Positions 1 to 5,577 of a stretch of 5,577 nucleotides of DNA are shown one piece after another. Under the pieces are notes generated by a model. It was given only the letters and a program-made list of their open reading frames with translations, searched no databases and was not told the origin of the DNA. The translations under genes were made by a program, and so were the position numbers. Origin of the DNA: Pseudomonadota bacterium (GTDB lineage Bacteria > Pseudomonadota > Alphaproteobacteria > Rhodospirillales > Magnetospirillaceae). The DNA is taken from contig JAEZFE010000092.1 in assembly GCA_023437865.1 (NCBI GenBank), positions 1 through 5,577 of the forward strand, given 5' to 3'. Position 1 is the first letter of the stretch, and each line of letters begins with the position of its first letter.

Positions 1-1907
1 CCGTGGACGAGATCCATGCCGCCTGCTTCTTCGACAAGTGGTTCCTGGAGCAGATCAAGGGCATCGTCGACGCCGAGGAGGAGGTCCGCGCCAAGGGCCT
101 GCCCATCGACGCGCCCGGCATGCTGCGCCTCAAGAAAATGGGCTTCTCGGACCAGCGCCTGTCGCAGCTGTCGGGCAAGAGCCTGACCGAGACGTCGTTC
201 CGCCGCACGGTGCTGAACGTCAAGCCGGTGTTCAAGCGCATCGACACCTGCGCCGCCGAGTTCCCGTCGTCGACCGCCTACATGTATTCGTGCTACGAGG
301 GCGACGGCGTCAATCCGGCCGAGTGCGAGGCTGAGCCCAGCGACCGCGACAAGGTGATCATCCTGGGCGGTGGCCCGAACCGGATCGGCCAAGGCATCGA
401 GTTCGACTATTGCTGCGTGCACGCGGCCTATGCGCTGGAGGATGCGGGGAAGGAGACCATCATGGTCAACTGCAACCCCGAGACCGTCTCCACCGATTAC
501 GACACTTCGGACCGCCTCTATTTCGAGCCGCAGACCGCTGAGCCCGTCATCGAGCTGGTCCGCAAGGAGCAGTGCAAGGGCCGGGTGGTGGGCTGCATCG
601 TGCAGTTCGGCGGCCAGACCCCGCTGAAGCTGGCCCATGCGCTGGAGCAGGCCGGCATTCCGATCCTGGGCACCAGCCCGGACATGATCGACCTGGCCGA
701 GGACCGCGAGCGCTTCCAGCGTCTGCTGCAGGATTTGGGTCTCAAGCAGCCGCCGAACGGCACCGCCCGCTCGCTGGAAGAGGCCAAGGCCATCGCCGAG
801 CGCATCGGCTATCCGGTGGTCATCCGCCCGAGCTTCGTGCTGGGCGGCCGCGCCATGCAGATCGTCTACGACCATGAGGCGCTGGAGCGCTACATGAAGG
901 AAGCGGTCGTGGTGTCGGGCGACGATCCGGTGCTGATCGACTACTACCTCAAGGACGCCATCGAGGTGGACGTGGATGCCCTGGCCGACGGCAAGGACGT
1001 TTACGTGGCCGGCATCATGCAGCACATCGAAGAGGCTGGCATTCACTCGGGCGATTCCGCCTGCTCGCTGCCGCCCTATTCGCTGGACGCCGCCACCCAG
1101 GCCGAGCTGGAGGCCCAGACCATCAAGCTGGCCAAGGCGCTGAACGTGGTCGGCCTGATGAACGTGCAGTACGCCGTCCAGAACGGCGACATCTACATCC
1201 TTGAAGTGAACCCACGCGCCTCGCGTACGGTGCCCTTCGTCGCCAAGGCCACCGGCATCGCCATCGCCAAGATCGCCGCCCGCGTCATGGCTGGCGAGAC
1301 GCTGGCCAGCTTCAACATCAAGAAGCCGGTGTTCGATCATGTGGCGGTCAAGGAAGCGGTGTTCCCGTTCGCCCGTTTCCCCGGCGTCGACATCATCCTG
1401 GGGCCGGAGATGAAGTCCACCGGCGAGGTCATGGGCCTGGACAAGTCGTTCGCGCTGGCCTTCGCCAAGAGCCAGCTCGGCGCCGGCACCAACCTGCCGA
1501 CCCAGGGCACCGCCTTCATCTCGGTGCGCGAGGGCGACAAGCCGCACATGATCCCGGTGGCCAAGCGCCTGACCGAGATGGGCTTCAAGGTCATCGCCAC
1601 CGAAGGCACCGCGCGCACCCTGCGTGACGCCGGGATCGAGGTCGCGGTGGTCAACAAGGTGCTGGAAGGTCGTCCGCATTGCGTGGACGCCATGACCAAC
1701 GGCCAAGTCCAGCTGGTGGTCAACACCACCGAGGGCTCGCAGGCGGTCAAGGATTCGTTCTCGATCCGCCGGTCGGCCCTTCAGTACAACATTCCCCACT
1801 ACACCACGGTGGCCGGCGCGCGCGCCGCGGTGGAGGCCATCGAGGCGCTGCGTGCGGGCACGCTTGATGTTGCGCCGCTGCAATCGTATTTTAGGGGTTC
1901 TTTCTAA
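1..1907 (+). CDS. carB: Carbamoyl-phosphate synthase large subunit, C-terminal part (5' end outside window)
   Basis: This enzyme makes carbamoyl phosphate from bicarbonate, ATP and glutamine-derived ammonia for pyrimidine and arginine synthesis, in complex with CarA. The reading frame is open from the left edge. The first full codon is a GTG at position 3, but this is mid-protein: the sequence begins inside the oligomerisation domain ('[10 protein letters not shown]'), and by alignment from memory about 440 residues of the E. coli protein (1073 aa) are missing. Visible residues ~1-115 are the oligomerisation domain. Residues ~117-495 are the second ATP-grasp (carbamoyl-phosphate) domain, with '[18 protein letters not shown]' at 121 onward. 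Its metal ligands Q389, E401 and N403 match E. coli Q829, E841 and N843. Residues ~496-634 are the MGS-like allosteric domain. T533, T536, K552, N574 and T576 match the E. coli UMP/IMP-site residues T974, T977, K993, N1015 and T1017, so nucleotide control is plausible. No frameshift is seen. greA follows 65 bp downstream. Confidence 0.97.
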   Translation, partial: VDEIHAACFFDKWFLEQIKGIVDAEEEVRAKGLPIDAPGMLRLKKMGFSDQRLSQLSGKSLTETSFRRTVLNVKPVFKRIDTCAAEFPSSTAYMYSCYEGDGVNPAECEAEPSDRDKVIILGGGPNRIGQGIEFDYCCVHAAYALEDAGKETIMVNCNPETVSTDYDTSDRLYFEPQTAEPVIELVRKEQCKGRVVGCIVQFGGQTPLKLAHALEQAGIPILGTSPDMIDLAEDRERFQRLLQDLGLKQPPNGTARSLEEAKAIAERIGYPVVIRPSFVLGGRAMQIVYDHEALERYMKEAVVVSGDDPVLIDYYLKDAIEVDVDALADGKDVYVAGIMQHIEEAGIHSGDSACSLPPYSLDAATQAELEAQTIKLAKALNVVGLMNVQYAVQNGDIYILEVNPRASRTVPFVAKATGIAIAKIAARVMAGETLASFNIKKPVFDHVAVKEAVFPFARFPGVDIILGPEMKSTGEVMGLDKSFALAFAKSQLGAGTNLPTQGTAFISVREGDKPHMIPVAKRLTEMGFKVIATEGTARTLRDAGIEVAVVNKVLEGRPHCVDAMTNGQVQLVVNTTEGSQAVKDSFSIRRSALQYNIPHYTTVAGARAAVEAIEALRAGTLDVAPLQSYFRGSF

Positions 1908-1914
1908 GGGCAAC

Positions 1915-1941
1915 AGGCCGCGCGGTGCCTCCGCCCGGCCT
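1915..1941 (+). terminator. Imperfect GC hairpin between carB and greA (possible weak terminator or attenuator)
   Basis: AGGCCGCGCGG (1915-1925) can pair with CCGCCCGGCCT (1931-1941) around a 5-nt loop, giving 10 of 11 pairs with one C-C mismatch. It begins 8 bp after the carB stop. The run after the stem (TTCTCGCCTAAA) is only weakly T-rich, so this would be a leaky terminator at best. It could also be an RNA processing or stabilising structure that lets greA be partly co-transcribed with carB. Confidence 0.35.
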
Positions 1942-1972
1942 TCTCGCCTAAAACGGCTGGGGCTTTCTAAAT

Positions 1973-2446
1973 ATGGAAAAGATCCCGATGACTCCGCCGG
2001 GCCTGGCCCGGCTGGAAGAGGAATTGAGGACTCTCAAGAGCGTCGAACGGCCCGCGGTCATCCGCGCCATCGCCGAGGCGCGCGAGCACGGCGACCTCTC
2101 GGAAAACGCCGAATATCATGCCGCCCGCGAGCGTCAGAGTTTCATCGAGGGCCGTGTCGCCGAGCTTGAGGATGTCATCTCGCGCGCTCAGGTCATCGAC
2201 ATCAGCTCGCTCTCGGGCGATCAGGTCCGCTTCGGCGCCACCGTGACGCTGGCCGATGAGGATTCCGACGACGAAGTGGTCTACACCATCGTTGGCGCCC
2301 ATGAGGCAGACATCAAGGATGGCCGCATGTCGGTCCACTCGCCGCTGGCGCGCGCCCTGATCGGCAAGCATGTCGGTGATACCGTCGAGGTCACGACCCC
2401 CGGCGGTTCCAAATCCTACGAAGTGGTCGACGTTAAGTTCGTCTGA
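1973..2446 (+). CDS. greA: Transcription elongation factor GreA
   Basis: GreA enters the RNA polymerase secondary channel and stimulates cleavage of backtracked transcripts, rescuing stalled complexes. The 157-aa product is almost the same length as E. coli GreA (158 aa). The start is fixed by the family-like N-terminus '[10 protein letters not shown]', which matches E. coli 'MQAIPMT'. A modest GGGG (1959-1962) lies 10 nt before the ATG. Residues ~1-75 form the antiparallel coiled coil. Its tip '[15 protein letters not shown]' carries the acidic pair D41 and E44, which sit at the same numbers as the catalytic Mg-coordinating residues of E. coli. Residues ~80-157 form the FKBP-like C-terminal domain that binds polymerase, with 'FGATVTL', '[10 protein letters not shown]' and 'TPGG' as landmarks. 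The gene lies just after carB and converges on the PhaZ-like gene. GreB is the alternative, but length and sequence favour GreA. Confidence 0.97.
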   Translation: MEKIPMTPPGLARLEEELRTLKSVERPAVIRAIAEAREHGDLSENAEYHAARERQSFIEGRVAELEDVISRAQVIDISSLSGDQVRFGATVTLADEDSDDEVVYTIVGAHEADIKDGRMSVHSPLARALIGKHVGDTVEVTTPGGSKSYEVVDVKFV

Positions 2447-2469
2447 CCGAAGTTTCGCAAGGCGGCAAC

Positions 2470-2496
2470 GCATGGCCGGGTTACGCCCGGCCATGC
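2470..2496. terminator. Perfect 11-bp inverted repeat, likely shared bidirectional terminator
   Basis: GCATGGCCGGG (2470-2480) and CCCGGCCATGC (2486-2496) are exact reverse complements around the loop TTACG. The hairpin starts 23 bp after the greA stop and overlaps the 3' end of the convergent PhaZ-like gene, whose TAA (minus strand, 2483-2481) lies in the loop. Neither side has a clear T-tract, so it is not a canonical Rho-independent terminator. Its position between convergent genes makes transcription ending or 3'-end protection the most likely role. Confidence 0.6.
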
Positions 2497-3509
2497 TCGC
2501 TGTCATGGGCCGGTCTGCCCATCCGGTCAATAAACTCCGACACCCTCGGCAGCACGCTGCTGCGCCAAGGCTCGCCCAGGAACAGGCCGAAATGACCTGA
2601 CGCGGGTTCGGTCCAGCGCGCCCGCAACCCTGCCGAAATGTTGCGGCACAAATCGTGGGCCACATGGGTCTGGCCCGCCCCCGAGGAATCGTCGGCGCCG
2701 CCTTCCACCGTCAGCAGGGCTATGTCGGTGATGGTCGCCGGTTCCACCGCGCGGCCCCGGCACGCCAGCAGGCCTTGGGCCAAGCGGGCCTCGGCGAACA
2801 CCCAGCGGGAATTCTCTTCCGCGAATTCGGCGGGCAAATCCATCAGCGTCAAATACTTCTCCAGGAAATCAGGGTCTTCCTGGGCCTTGTGGTACAGCTC
2901 GCCTCGCGCCGCCATATGGCGTGCCAGGTAGCGATTGAGTGCATGACGGTGGGCCGCCGCCGGATAGATGCGGCGCCCGCATCCCGGTTCGTTGGCCGGT
3001 ACGTTGGTGGCCATGGTACGGGTGAACCAGCCGGGCGGCAGGCGGGCGGCCATCTGTTCGATGGTGGTCGGGCTGATGCGGGGGTCGAGGAAGCCGCCCA
3101 TCAACACCAGCGCCTTGGGCCGTTCGGGCTCGCGTTGGGCGGCCATCAAGGCGGCGGCGGCAAGGATGGTGGTCGGCGCCTGGCTGACCCCAAGCACGGT
3201 GACGCCGGGACCCAGCAAGCGCAGGCATTCCATCACCGCCAGGATCGGCGCGTCGAAGCCCAGCCGCCCGGCGGCGGGCGGGATGTCGCCGGCATCCTTC
3301 CATTCCAGCAGCAGCACGTCGTGGGCAGCGGCGAGCCCCGCCAGCGTGTCGGCCATCAGCCAGCCGAAATGGCCCGACATGGGGGCCACGACCAGCACGG
3401 GCAGCCCGCGCCGGCGCCGCCCGGGAACGAAGTGGCGCAGGATGAAGTTGGCGCGCTCGAGAACCACGCGGTCCTCGGCGCACGCGATGGCGAGAGGCGG
3501 CGGGCGCAT
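2481..3509 (-). CDS. Short PhaZ-like intracellular polyhydroxyalkanoate depolymerase homologue
   Basis: This is an alpha/beta-hydrolase of the intracellular poly(3-hydroxybutyrate) depolymerase family (PhaZ, PHB_depo_C type), which mobilises stored PHB granules in the cytoplasm. The 342-aa product follows Ralstonia eutropha PhaZ (about 419 aa) from 'VVLERANFILRHF' onward. Shared blocks are 'APMSGH' (42-47), 'MGGFLDPRISPT', 'VPANEPGCGRRIYP' (170-183), 'TVEGGADDSSGAGQT' (267-281) and 'SGHFGLF' (304-310). D273 and H306 fall in register with the family's catalytic Asp355 and His388. The nucleophile motif reads G-V-S-Q (S109) where the family normally has V-C-Q (Cys183). About 90 N-terminal residues of the usual protein are absent. 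An in-frame TGA at 3515-3513 lies two codons before the ATG, so the frame cannot extend. GAGGG directly abuts this ATG, which is poor spacing, so a GTG at codon 15 is another possible start. It may be an active Ser variant or a paralogue with another ester substrate. Family is secure; substrate is not. Confidence 0.85.
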   Translation of the reverse strand: MRPPPLAIACAEDRVVLERANFILRHFVPGRRRRGLPVLVVAPMSGHFGWLMADTLAGLAAAHDVLLLEWKDAGDIPPAAGRLGFDAPILAVMECLRLLGPGVTVLGVSQAPTTILAAAALMAAQREPERPKALVLMGGFLDPRISPTTIEQMAARLPPGWFTRTMATNVPANEPGCGRRIYPAAAHRHALNRYLARHMAARGELYHKAQEDPDFLEKYLTLMDLPAEFAEENSRWVFAEARLAQGLLACRGRAVEPATITDIALLTVEGGADDSSGAGQTHVAHDLCRNISAGLRARWTEPASGHFGLFLGEPWRSSVLPRVSEFIDRMGRPAHDSEHGRA

Positions 3510-3539
3510 CCCTCATTCTTGGGGCGCAGTGCCCTCCGC

Positions 3540-3573
3540 ATCAAGGGCATAGCGCTATCAAGGGCATAGTGCG
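3540..3573. repeat. Two tandem copies of a 17-bp unit
   Basis: ATCAAGGGCATAGCGCT (3540-3556) is followed at once by ATCAAGGGCATAGTGCG (3557-3573). The first 13 bases are identical and 15 of 17 match overall. The junction contains the 10-bp palindrome ATAGCGCTAT (3549-3558), and the pair is flanked by CCGCA (3536-3540) and its reverse complement TGCGG (3570-3574). It begins 31 bp upstream of the PhaZ-like ATG. It may be a pair of regulator half-sites or a small chance duplication. Confidence 0.8.
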
Positions 3574-3683
3574 GTCCTACCCCCGACCATCACCCGATGG
3601 AGCCGCTACCCCCTCTTGAACGCTCGCCTGCCGGTTCCTTATTTCAAAATAGCGCCAAGTCGCGCTGCCAGAATCACACGAGT

Positions 3684-3690
3684 GGGGAGG
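3684..3690 (+). promoter_or_regulatory. Strong ribosome binding site that fixes the CBS gene start
   Basis: GGGGAGG sits 8 nt before the ATG at 3699, a near-ideal Shine-Dalgarno. The same frame is open back to an ATG at 3597, but that would add 34 residues with no CBS-family character and no comparable site upstream. The 3699 start is therefore chosen. Confidence 0.85.
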
Positions 3691-3698
3691 TTTCTCTC

Positions 3699-4142
3699 AT
3701 GCTGGTTAAAACGATCGTGAAGGCCAAGGCACGGGGGGCGGGAGTGGTCACCGTCTCGCCCGAAGTCACCGTCTGCGAGGCTGCCCGTGCGCTCGCCACC
3801 AATCGCATCGGTGCGGTTATCGCGGTGGAGGAGGGCGGCGCCATTGCCGGCATCCTCTCAGAGCGTGACATTGTTCGCGGCGTCGCCCTGCAAGGCGAAG
3901 GCTGCTTGAAATCCAAGGTGCGCGATTTGATGACCGCTGCCGTGCTGACCTGCCGTGAGGACGACACGCTGGAAAGCCTAATGCAGACCATGACGTCCAA
4001 GCGCATCCGTCACCTGCCGGTGGTCGATGCCGAAGACAAGCTGACCGGCATTGTGACCATCGGCGACGTGGTCAAGAGCCGGCTGGATGAAGCCGACATG
4101 GAAGTCGATAATCTACGCCACTACGTGGGGGCTGCCCGCTGA
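3699..4142 (+). CDS. Stand-alone tandem CBS-domain protein
   Basis: This is a 147-aa soluble cytoplasmic protein made almost entirely of two CBS domains, at residues ~8-65 and ~73-130. The paired motifs 'GILSERD' (51-57) and 'GIVTIGD' (117-123) are the usual end-of-domain signatures, and 'RDLMTAAVLTC' opens the second repeat. A short charged tail ('DEADMEVDNLRHYV') is common in small bacterial CBS proteins. CBS pairs generally bind adenosine nucleotides such as AMP, ATP or SAM and act as energy or redox sensors. No catalytic domain is fused here, so the partner and role cannot be told from sequence. The gene is monocistronic: it has its own ribosome binding site and is followed by a strong terminator. 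It is divergent from the PhaZ-like gene. The start at 3699 is preferred over an in-frame ATG at 3597. Confidence 0.92.
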   Translation: MLVKTIVKAKARGAGVVTVSPEVTVCEAARALATNRIGAVIAVEEGGAIAGILSERDIVRGVALQGEGCLKSKVRDLMTAAVLTCREDDTLESLMQTMTSKRIRHLPVVDAEDKLTGIVTIGDVVKSRLDEADMEVDNLRHYVGAAR

Positions 4143-4147
4143 ACAGT

Positions 4148-4186
4148 GGGGCGGCCGACAGGACGCGGCCGCCCCCGGGATTTTTT
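4148..4186 (+). terminator. Rho-independent terminator after the CBS gene
   Basis: GGGGCGGCCG (4148-4157) pairs perfectly with CGGCCGCCCC (4166-4175) around an 8-nt loop. A run of six T (4181-4186) follows after CGGGA. The hairpin starts 5 bp after the CBS stop codon. This is the clearest terminator in the window and separates the CBS gene from the chemoreceptor. Confidence 0.82.
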
Positions 4187-4209
4187 GGATCGTTGCAATA
4201 GCCAAGGAG

Positions 4210-4238
4210 TTGCGCACCGGCTCTGCTTCCGTCAGAAT
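4210..4238 (+). promoter_or_regulatory. Weak candidate sigma70-type promoter for the chemoreceptor gene
   Basis: TTGCGC (4210-4215) and CAGAAT (4233-4238) are 17 bp apart and end 26 bp before the ATG. They match the consensus at only 3 of 6 and 4 of 6 positions. A promoter is needed in 4187-4264 because a terminator lies just upstream, and this is the best pair I can see. I find no clear flagellar sigma28 motif. Confidence 0.2.
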
Positions 4239-4254
4239 TTGCGCGGCCGTAATT

Positions 4255-4261
4255 GGGGGGG
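4255..4261 (+). promoter_or_regulatory. G7 tract as unusual ribosome binding site of the chemoreceptor gene
   Basis: Seven consecutive G end 3 nt before the ATG at 4265. The tract can pair with the pyrimidine-rich anti-Shine-Dalgarno, partly through G-U pairs, but it lacks the GGAGG core. It is the only plausible ribosome binding site for the MTIRRKFF start. Confidence 0.45.
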
Positions 4262-4264
4262 TCG

Positions 4265-5577
4265 ATGACGATCCGGCGCAAGTTCTTCATTGCCTTTGCA
4301 CTCATCCTGATCACCAGCCTCGCCAGCTTGGCGGTGAACGGCATGGTGGCGCTCAAGCAGTTCCGGCTTACCGGTGACATGGCGCGCGTCTCCGAAGTGG
4401 TGGCGCAGGAGCACATCCCGCTGATCGAGGTCATCAAGGACCTGCAGCTTGATGTGACCCGCGTGCAGGAGATCTTCACCGACGTCGGCGCCGTGCCCAG
4501 CGCCGAGAACTTGGCCCACGCGCTCAAGGCCGGCGACCACGTCGCCCAGGACTTCGCCCATCACATCAGCACCGCGCGCACCAGCGCCGAACATCTGGGC
4601 CTGCCCGACACCATCAAGGTGCTTGACGGGGTCGAGGCGTCGTTCAAGCCGTTCTACGCCGAAGGCGTCAAGCTGGCCGAAGCCTATGCCTTGCAGGGGC
4701 CCGAGGCCGGCCGCGCGCAGATGGGTGCGTTCGACGCCAACGCCCAGGTCATGCAGGCTCAGACCGCCTCGCTGCTTGAAGTCATCCAGGTGCTGGTCGC
4801 CGAATCGGCCACCCAATTGCTGGAGGCGCGCGAGGGCCTCGAATCCTCGGTGCGCAATCAGGCCTATATCCAGACCGGTCTGGCGGTGCTCAGCCTGATG
4901 CTGGTCATCGCCGTGCTTCTGCTGATCGACCGCCAGTTGGTCGAGCCGGTGCACGGAATGACCGAGGCCACCGCCAAGATGGCGGAGGGAGATCTGTCGG
5001 TGCAGGTGCCGGGGGTCGGGCGTACCGACGAGATCGGCCGCCTGGCCGGCGCCGTCGAGGTGTTCCGCGACAATGCCCACAAGGTGCGCCAGGCTGCCGC
5101 CCAGCAGGAAGCCGAGCACCGCCGTAACCGCCGCAAGCTGCAAAGCGAGATCCTGGCGCTGACTAATGCCATCGACGAGGAGGTCTCGGGCGCCATCGGC
5201 GCGGTGATGACCCAGGCGGATACCATGCTGTCCGCCGCCGGTGCCATGGAAAGTGCCGTCGAGCATGTGCGGGGCCGCAGTCAGGCTGCCGCCAGCGCCG
5301 CCGAGGGCGCCAATGGCAGCGTCGATGCAGTGGCTGCCGCCGCCGAGCAATTGTCGTCCTCGGTCGAGGAAATCAGCCGCCAGGTCGTTACCTCGACCAC
5401 CATCGCGGGCGAGGCCGAGCGCGAGGCGGAAAAGGTCAGCGACATCGTGCAGGGCCTGGCCAAGGCCGCCGAGGCAGTGGGCGAGGTGGTCAGCCTGATC
5501 AACAACATCGCCGGCCAGAGCAACCTGCTGGCGCTGAACGCCACCATCGAGGCCGCCCGCGCCGGTGAACACGGCAA
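4265..5577 (+). CDS. Methyl-accepting chemotaxis protein, N-terminal 437 residues (3' end outside window)
   Basis: This is an inner-membrane chemoreceptor that senses a periplasmic signal and controls CheA through CheW. The frame is open from ATG 4265 to the right edge, giving 437 complete codons plus 2 bases. Residues ~7-27 are a first membrane helix after the basic start MTIRRK. Residues ~28-200 are a helical, Ala-rich periplasmic sensor ('LQLDVTRVQEIFTDVGAV' at 60-77), probably a four-helix-bundle type; the ligand is unknown. Residues ~204-222 are the second membrane helix. HAMP spans ~223-276 with 'VEPVHGMTEATAKMAEGDL' and 'DEIGRLAGAVEVF'. After a charged linker (~277-295) the cytoplasmic coiled coil runs to 'INNIAGQSNLLALNATIEAARAGEHG', the classic MCP segment just before the hairpin tip, where the window ends. 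Adaptation sites are likely in the Ala/Glu-rich helix ~340-400 but I cannot assign them. The gene follows a terminator, so it is likely a separate transcription unit. Confidence 0.95.
   Translation, partial: MTIRRKFFIAFALILITSLASLAVNGMVALKQFRLTGDMARVSEVVAQEHIPLIEVIKDLQLDVTRVQEIFTDVGAVPSAENLAHALKAGDHVAQDFAHHISTARTSAEHLGLPDTIKVLDGVEASFKPFYAEGVKLAEAYALQGPEAGRAQMGAFDANAQVMQAQTASLLEVIQVLVAESATQLLEAREGLESSVRNQAYIQTGLAVLSLMLVIAVLLLIDRQLVEPVHGMTEATAKMAEGDLSVQVPGVGRTDEIGRLAGAVEVFRDNAHKVRQAAAQQEAEHRRNRRKLQSEILALTNAIDEEVSGAIGAVMTQADTMLSAAGAMESAVEHVRGRSQAAASAAEGANGSVDAVAAAAEQLSSSVEEISRQVVTSTTIAGEAEREAEKVSDIVQGLAKAAEAVGEVVSLINNIAGQSNLLALNATIEAARAGEHG

Larger units (their letters stand above)
3510..3698. 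promoter_or_regulatory. Divergent intergenic control region (PhaZ-like / CBS genes)
   Basis: These 189 bp separate two divergently transcribed genes and must hold both promoters. An AT-rich patch at 3638-3651 stands out from the GC-rich surroundings and includes the inverted repeat TATTT-CA-AAATA (3640-3651), which could be an operator. A possible sigma70-like pair for the CBS gene is TTGAAC (3616-3621) and TATTTC (3640-3645) with an 18-bp spacer; both are weak matches. I could not identify a convincing minus-strand promoter. The 17-bp tandem repeat at 3540-3573 lies on the PhaZ-like side. Confidence 0.4.

Noticed and set aside
1852..2169. 105-aa plus-strand frame bridging the carB end and the greA start
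   Set aside because: It overlaps two well-supported genes in another frame, is arginine-rich and has no family features.
1967..2665. 232-aa minus-strand frame opposite greA
   Set aside because: It is a shadow of greA; it also crosses the greA/PhaZ intergenic hairpin and overlaps the end of the real minus-strand gene.
2655..3569. 304-aa plus-strand frame opposite the PhaZ-like gene
   Set aside because: The product is G/R/H/Q-rich with no recognisable motif, while the minus frame matches the PhaZ family along its whole length.
3540..3573. FNR/Anr-type box in the tandem repeat
   Set aside because: An FNR box needs TTGAT-N4-ATCAA inverted arms; here both ATCAA copies point the same way.
3540..3573. 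CRISPR array or iteron cluster
   Set aside because: There are only two 17-bp copies with no spacers and no cas or replication genes nearby.
3597..3698. 34-residue N-terminal extension of the CBS protein from ATG 3597
   Set aside because: The residues show no CBS character, and a strong GGGGAGG site directs the ATG at 3699.
4232..5572. 446-aa open frame on the minus strand across the chemoreceptor gene
   Set aside because: It is antisense to a frame with clear HAMP and MCP motifs. Its product is a G/H/L/D-rich low-complexity sequence typical of the reverse frame in GC-rich coding DNA.

Overview
The window is GC-rich DNA, densely coded and with strong G/C third-position use. It looks like a chromosomal segment of an alphaproteobacterium. 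A Rhodospirillales/Magnetospirillum-like organism is my best guess, from the carB-greA adjacency, an intracellular PHB depolymerase homologue, and an MCP whose HAMP segment ends in the 'DEIGRLAGAVEVFRDNA' style common in that group. This assignment is inference; no marker gene in the window fixes the genus.

Layout. (1) Positions 1-1907 (+) hold the C-terminal ~60% of carB, the large subunit of carbamoyl-phosphate synthetase. The gene is cut by the left edge. (2) A 65-bp gap with an imperfect GC hairpin leads to greA (1973-2446, +), an RNA polymerase transcript-cleavage factor. (3) A perfect 11-bp inverted repeat (2470-2496) lies between greA and a convergent minus-strand gene (2481-3509). That gene encodes a short homologue of intracellular polyhydroxybutyrate depolymerase (PhaZ); its stop codon sits in the hairpin loop. 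(4) A 189-bp divergent intergenic region (3510-3698) carries a 17-bp tandem repeat and an AT-rich patch. (5) A stand-alone two-CBS-domain protein (3699-4142, +) follows, with a strong ribosome binding site and a textbook Rho-independent terminator. (6) A methyl-accepting chemotaxis protein (4265 to the right edge, +) is cut within its signalling domain.

The genes do not form one pathway. carB and greA are housekeeping genes, probably partly co-transcribed. The PhaZ-like and CBS genes are divergent and share a control region, so a common regulatory input is possible but not shown. The chemoreceptor is a separate unit behind a terminator.

The most notable points are in the PhaZ-like protein. 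The usual nucleophilic Cys is replaced by Ser while the Asp and His of the triad stay in register, and the usual N-terminal region of roughly 90 residues is absent. The short repeat upstream of it is also worth a look. I see no mobile element, CRISPR array, tRNA or rRNA, and no clear sign of a novel multi-gene system.
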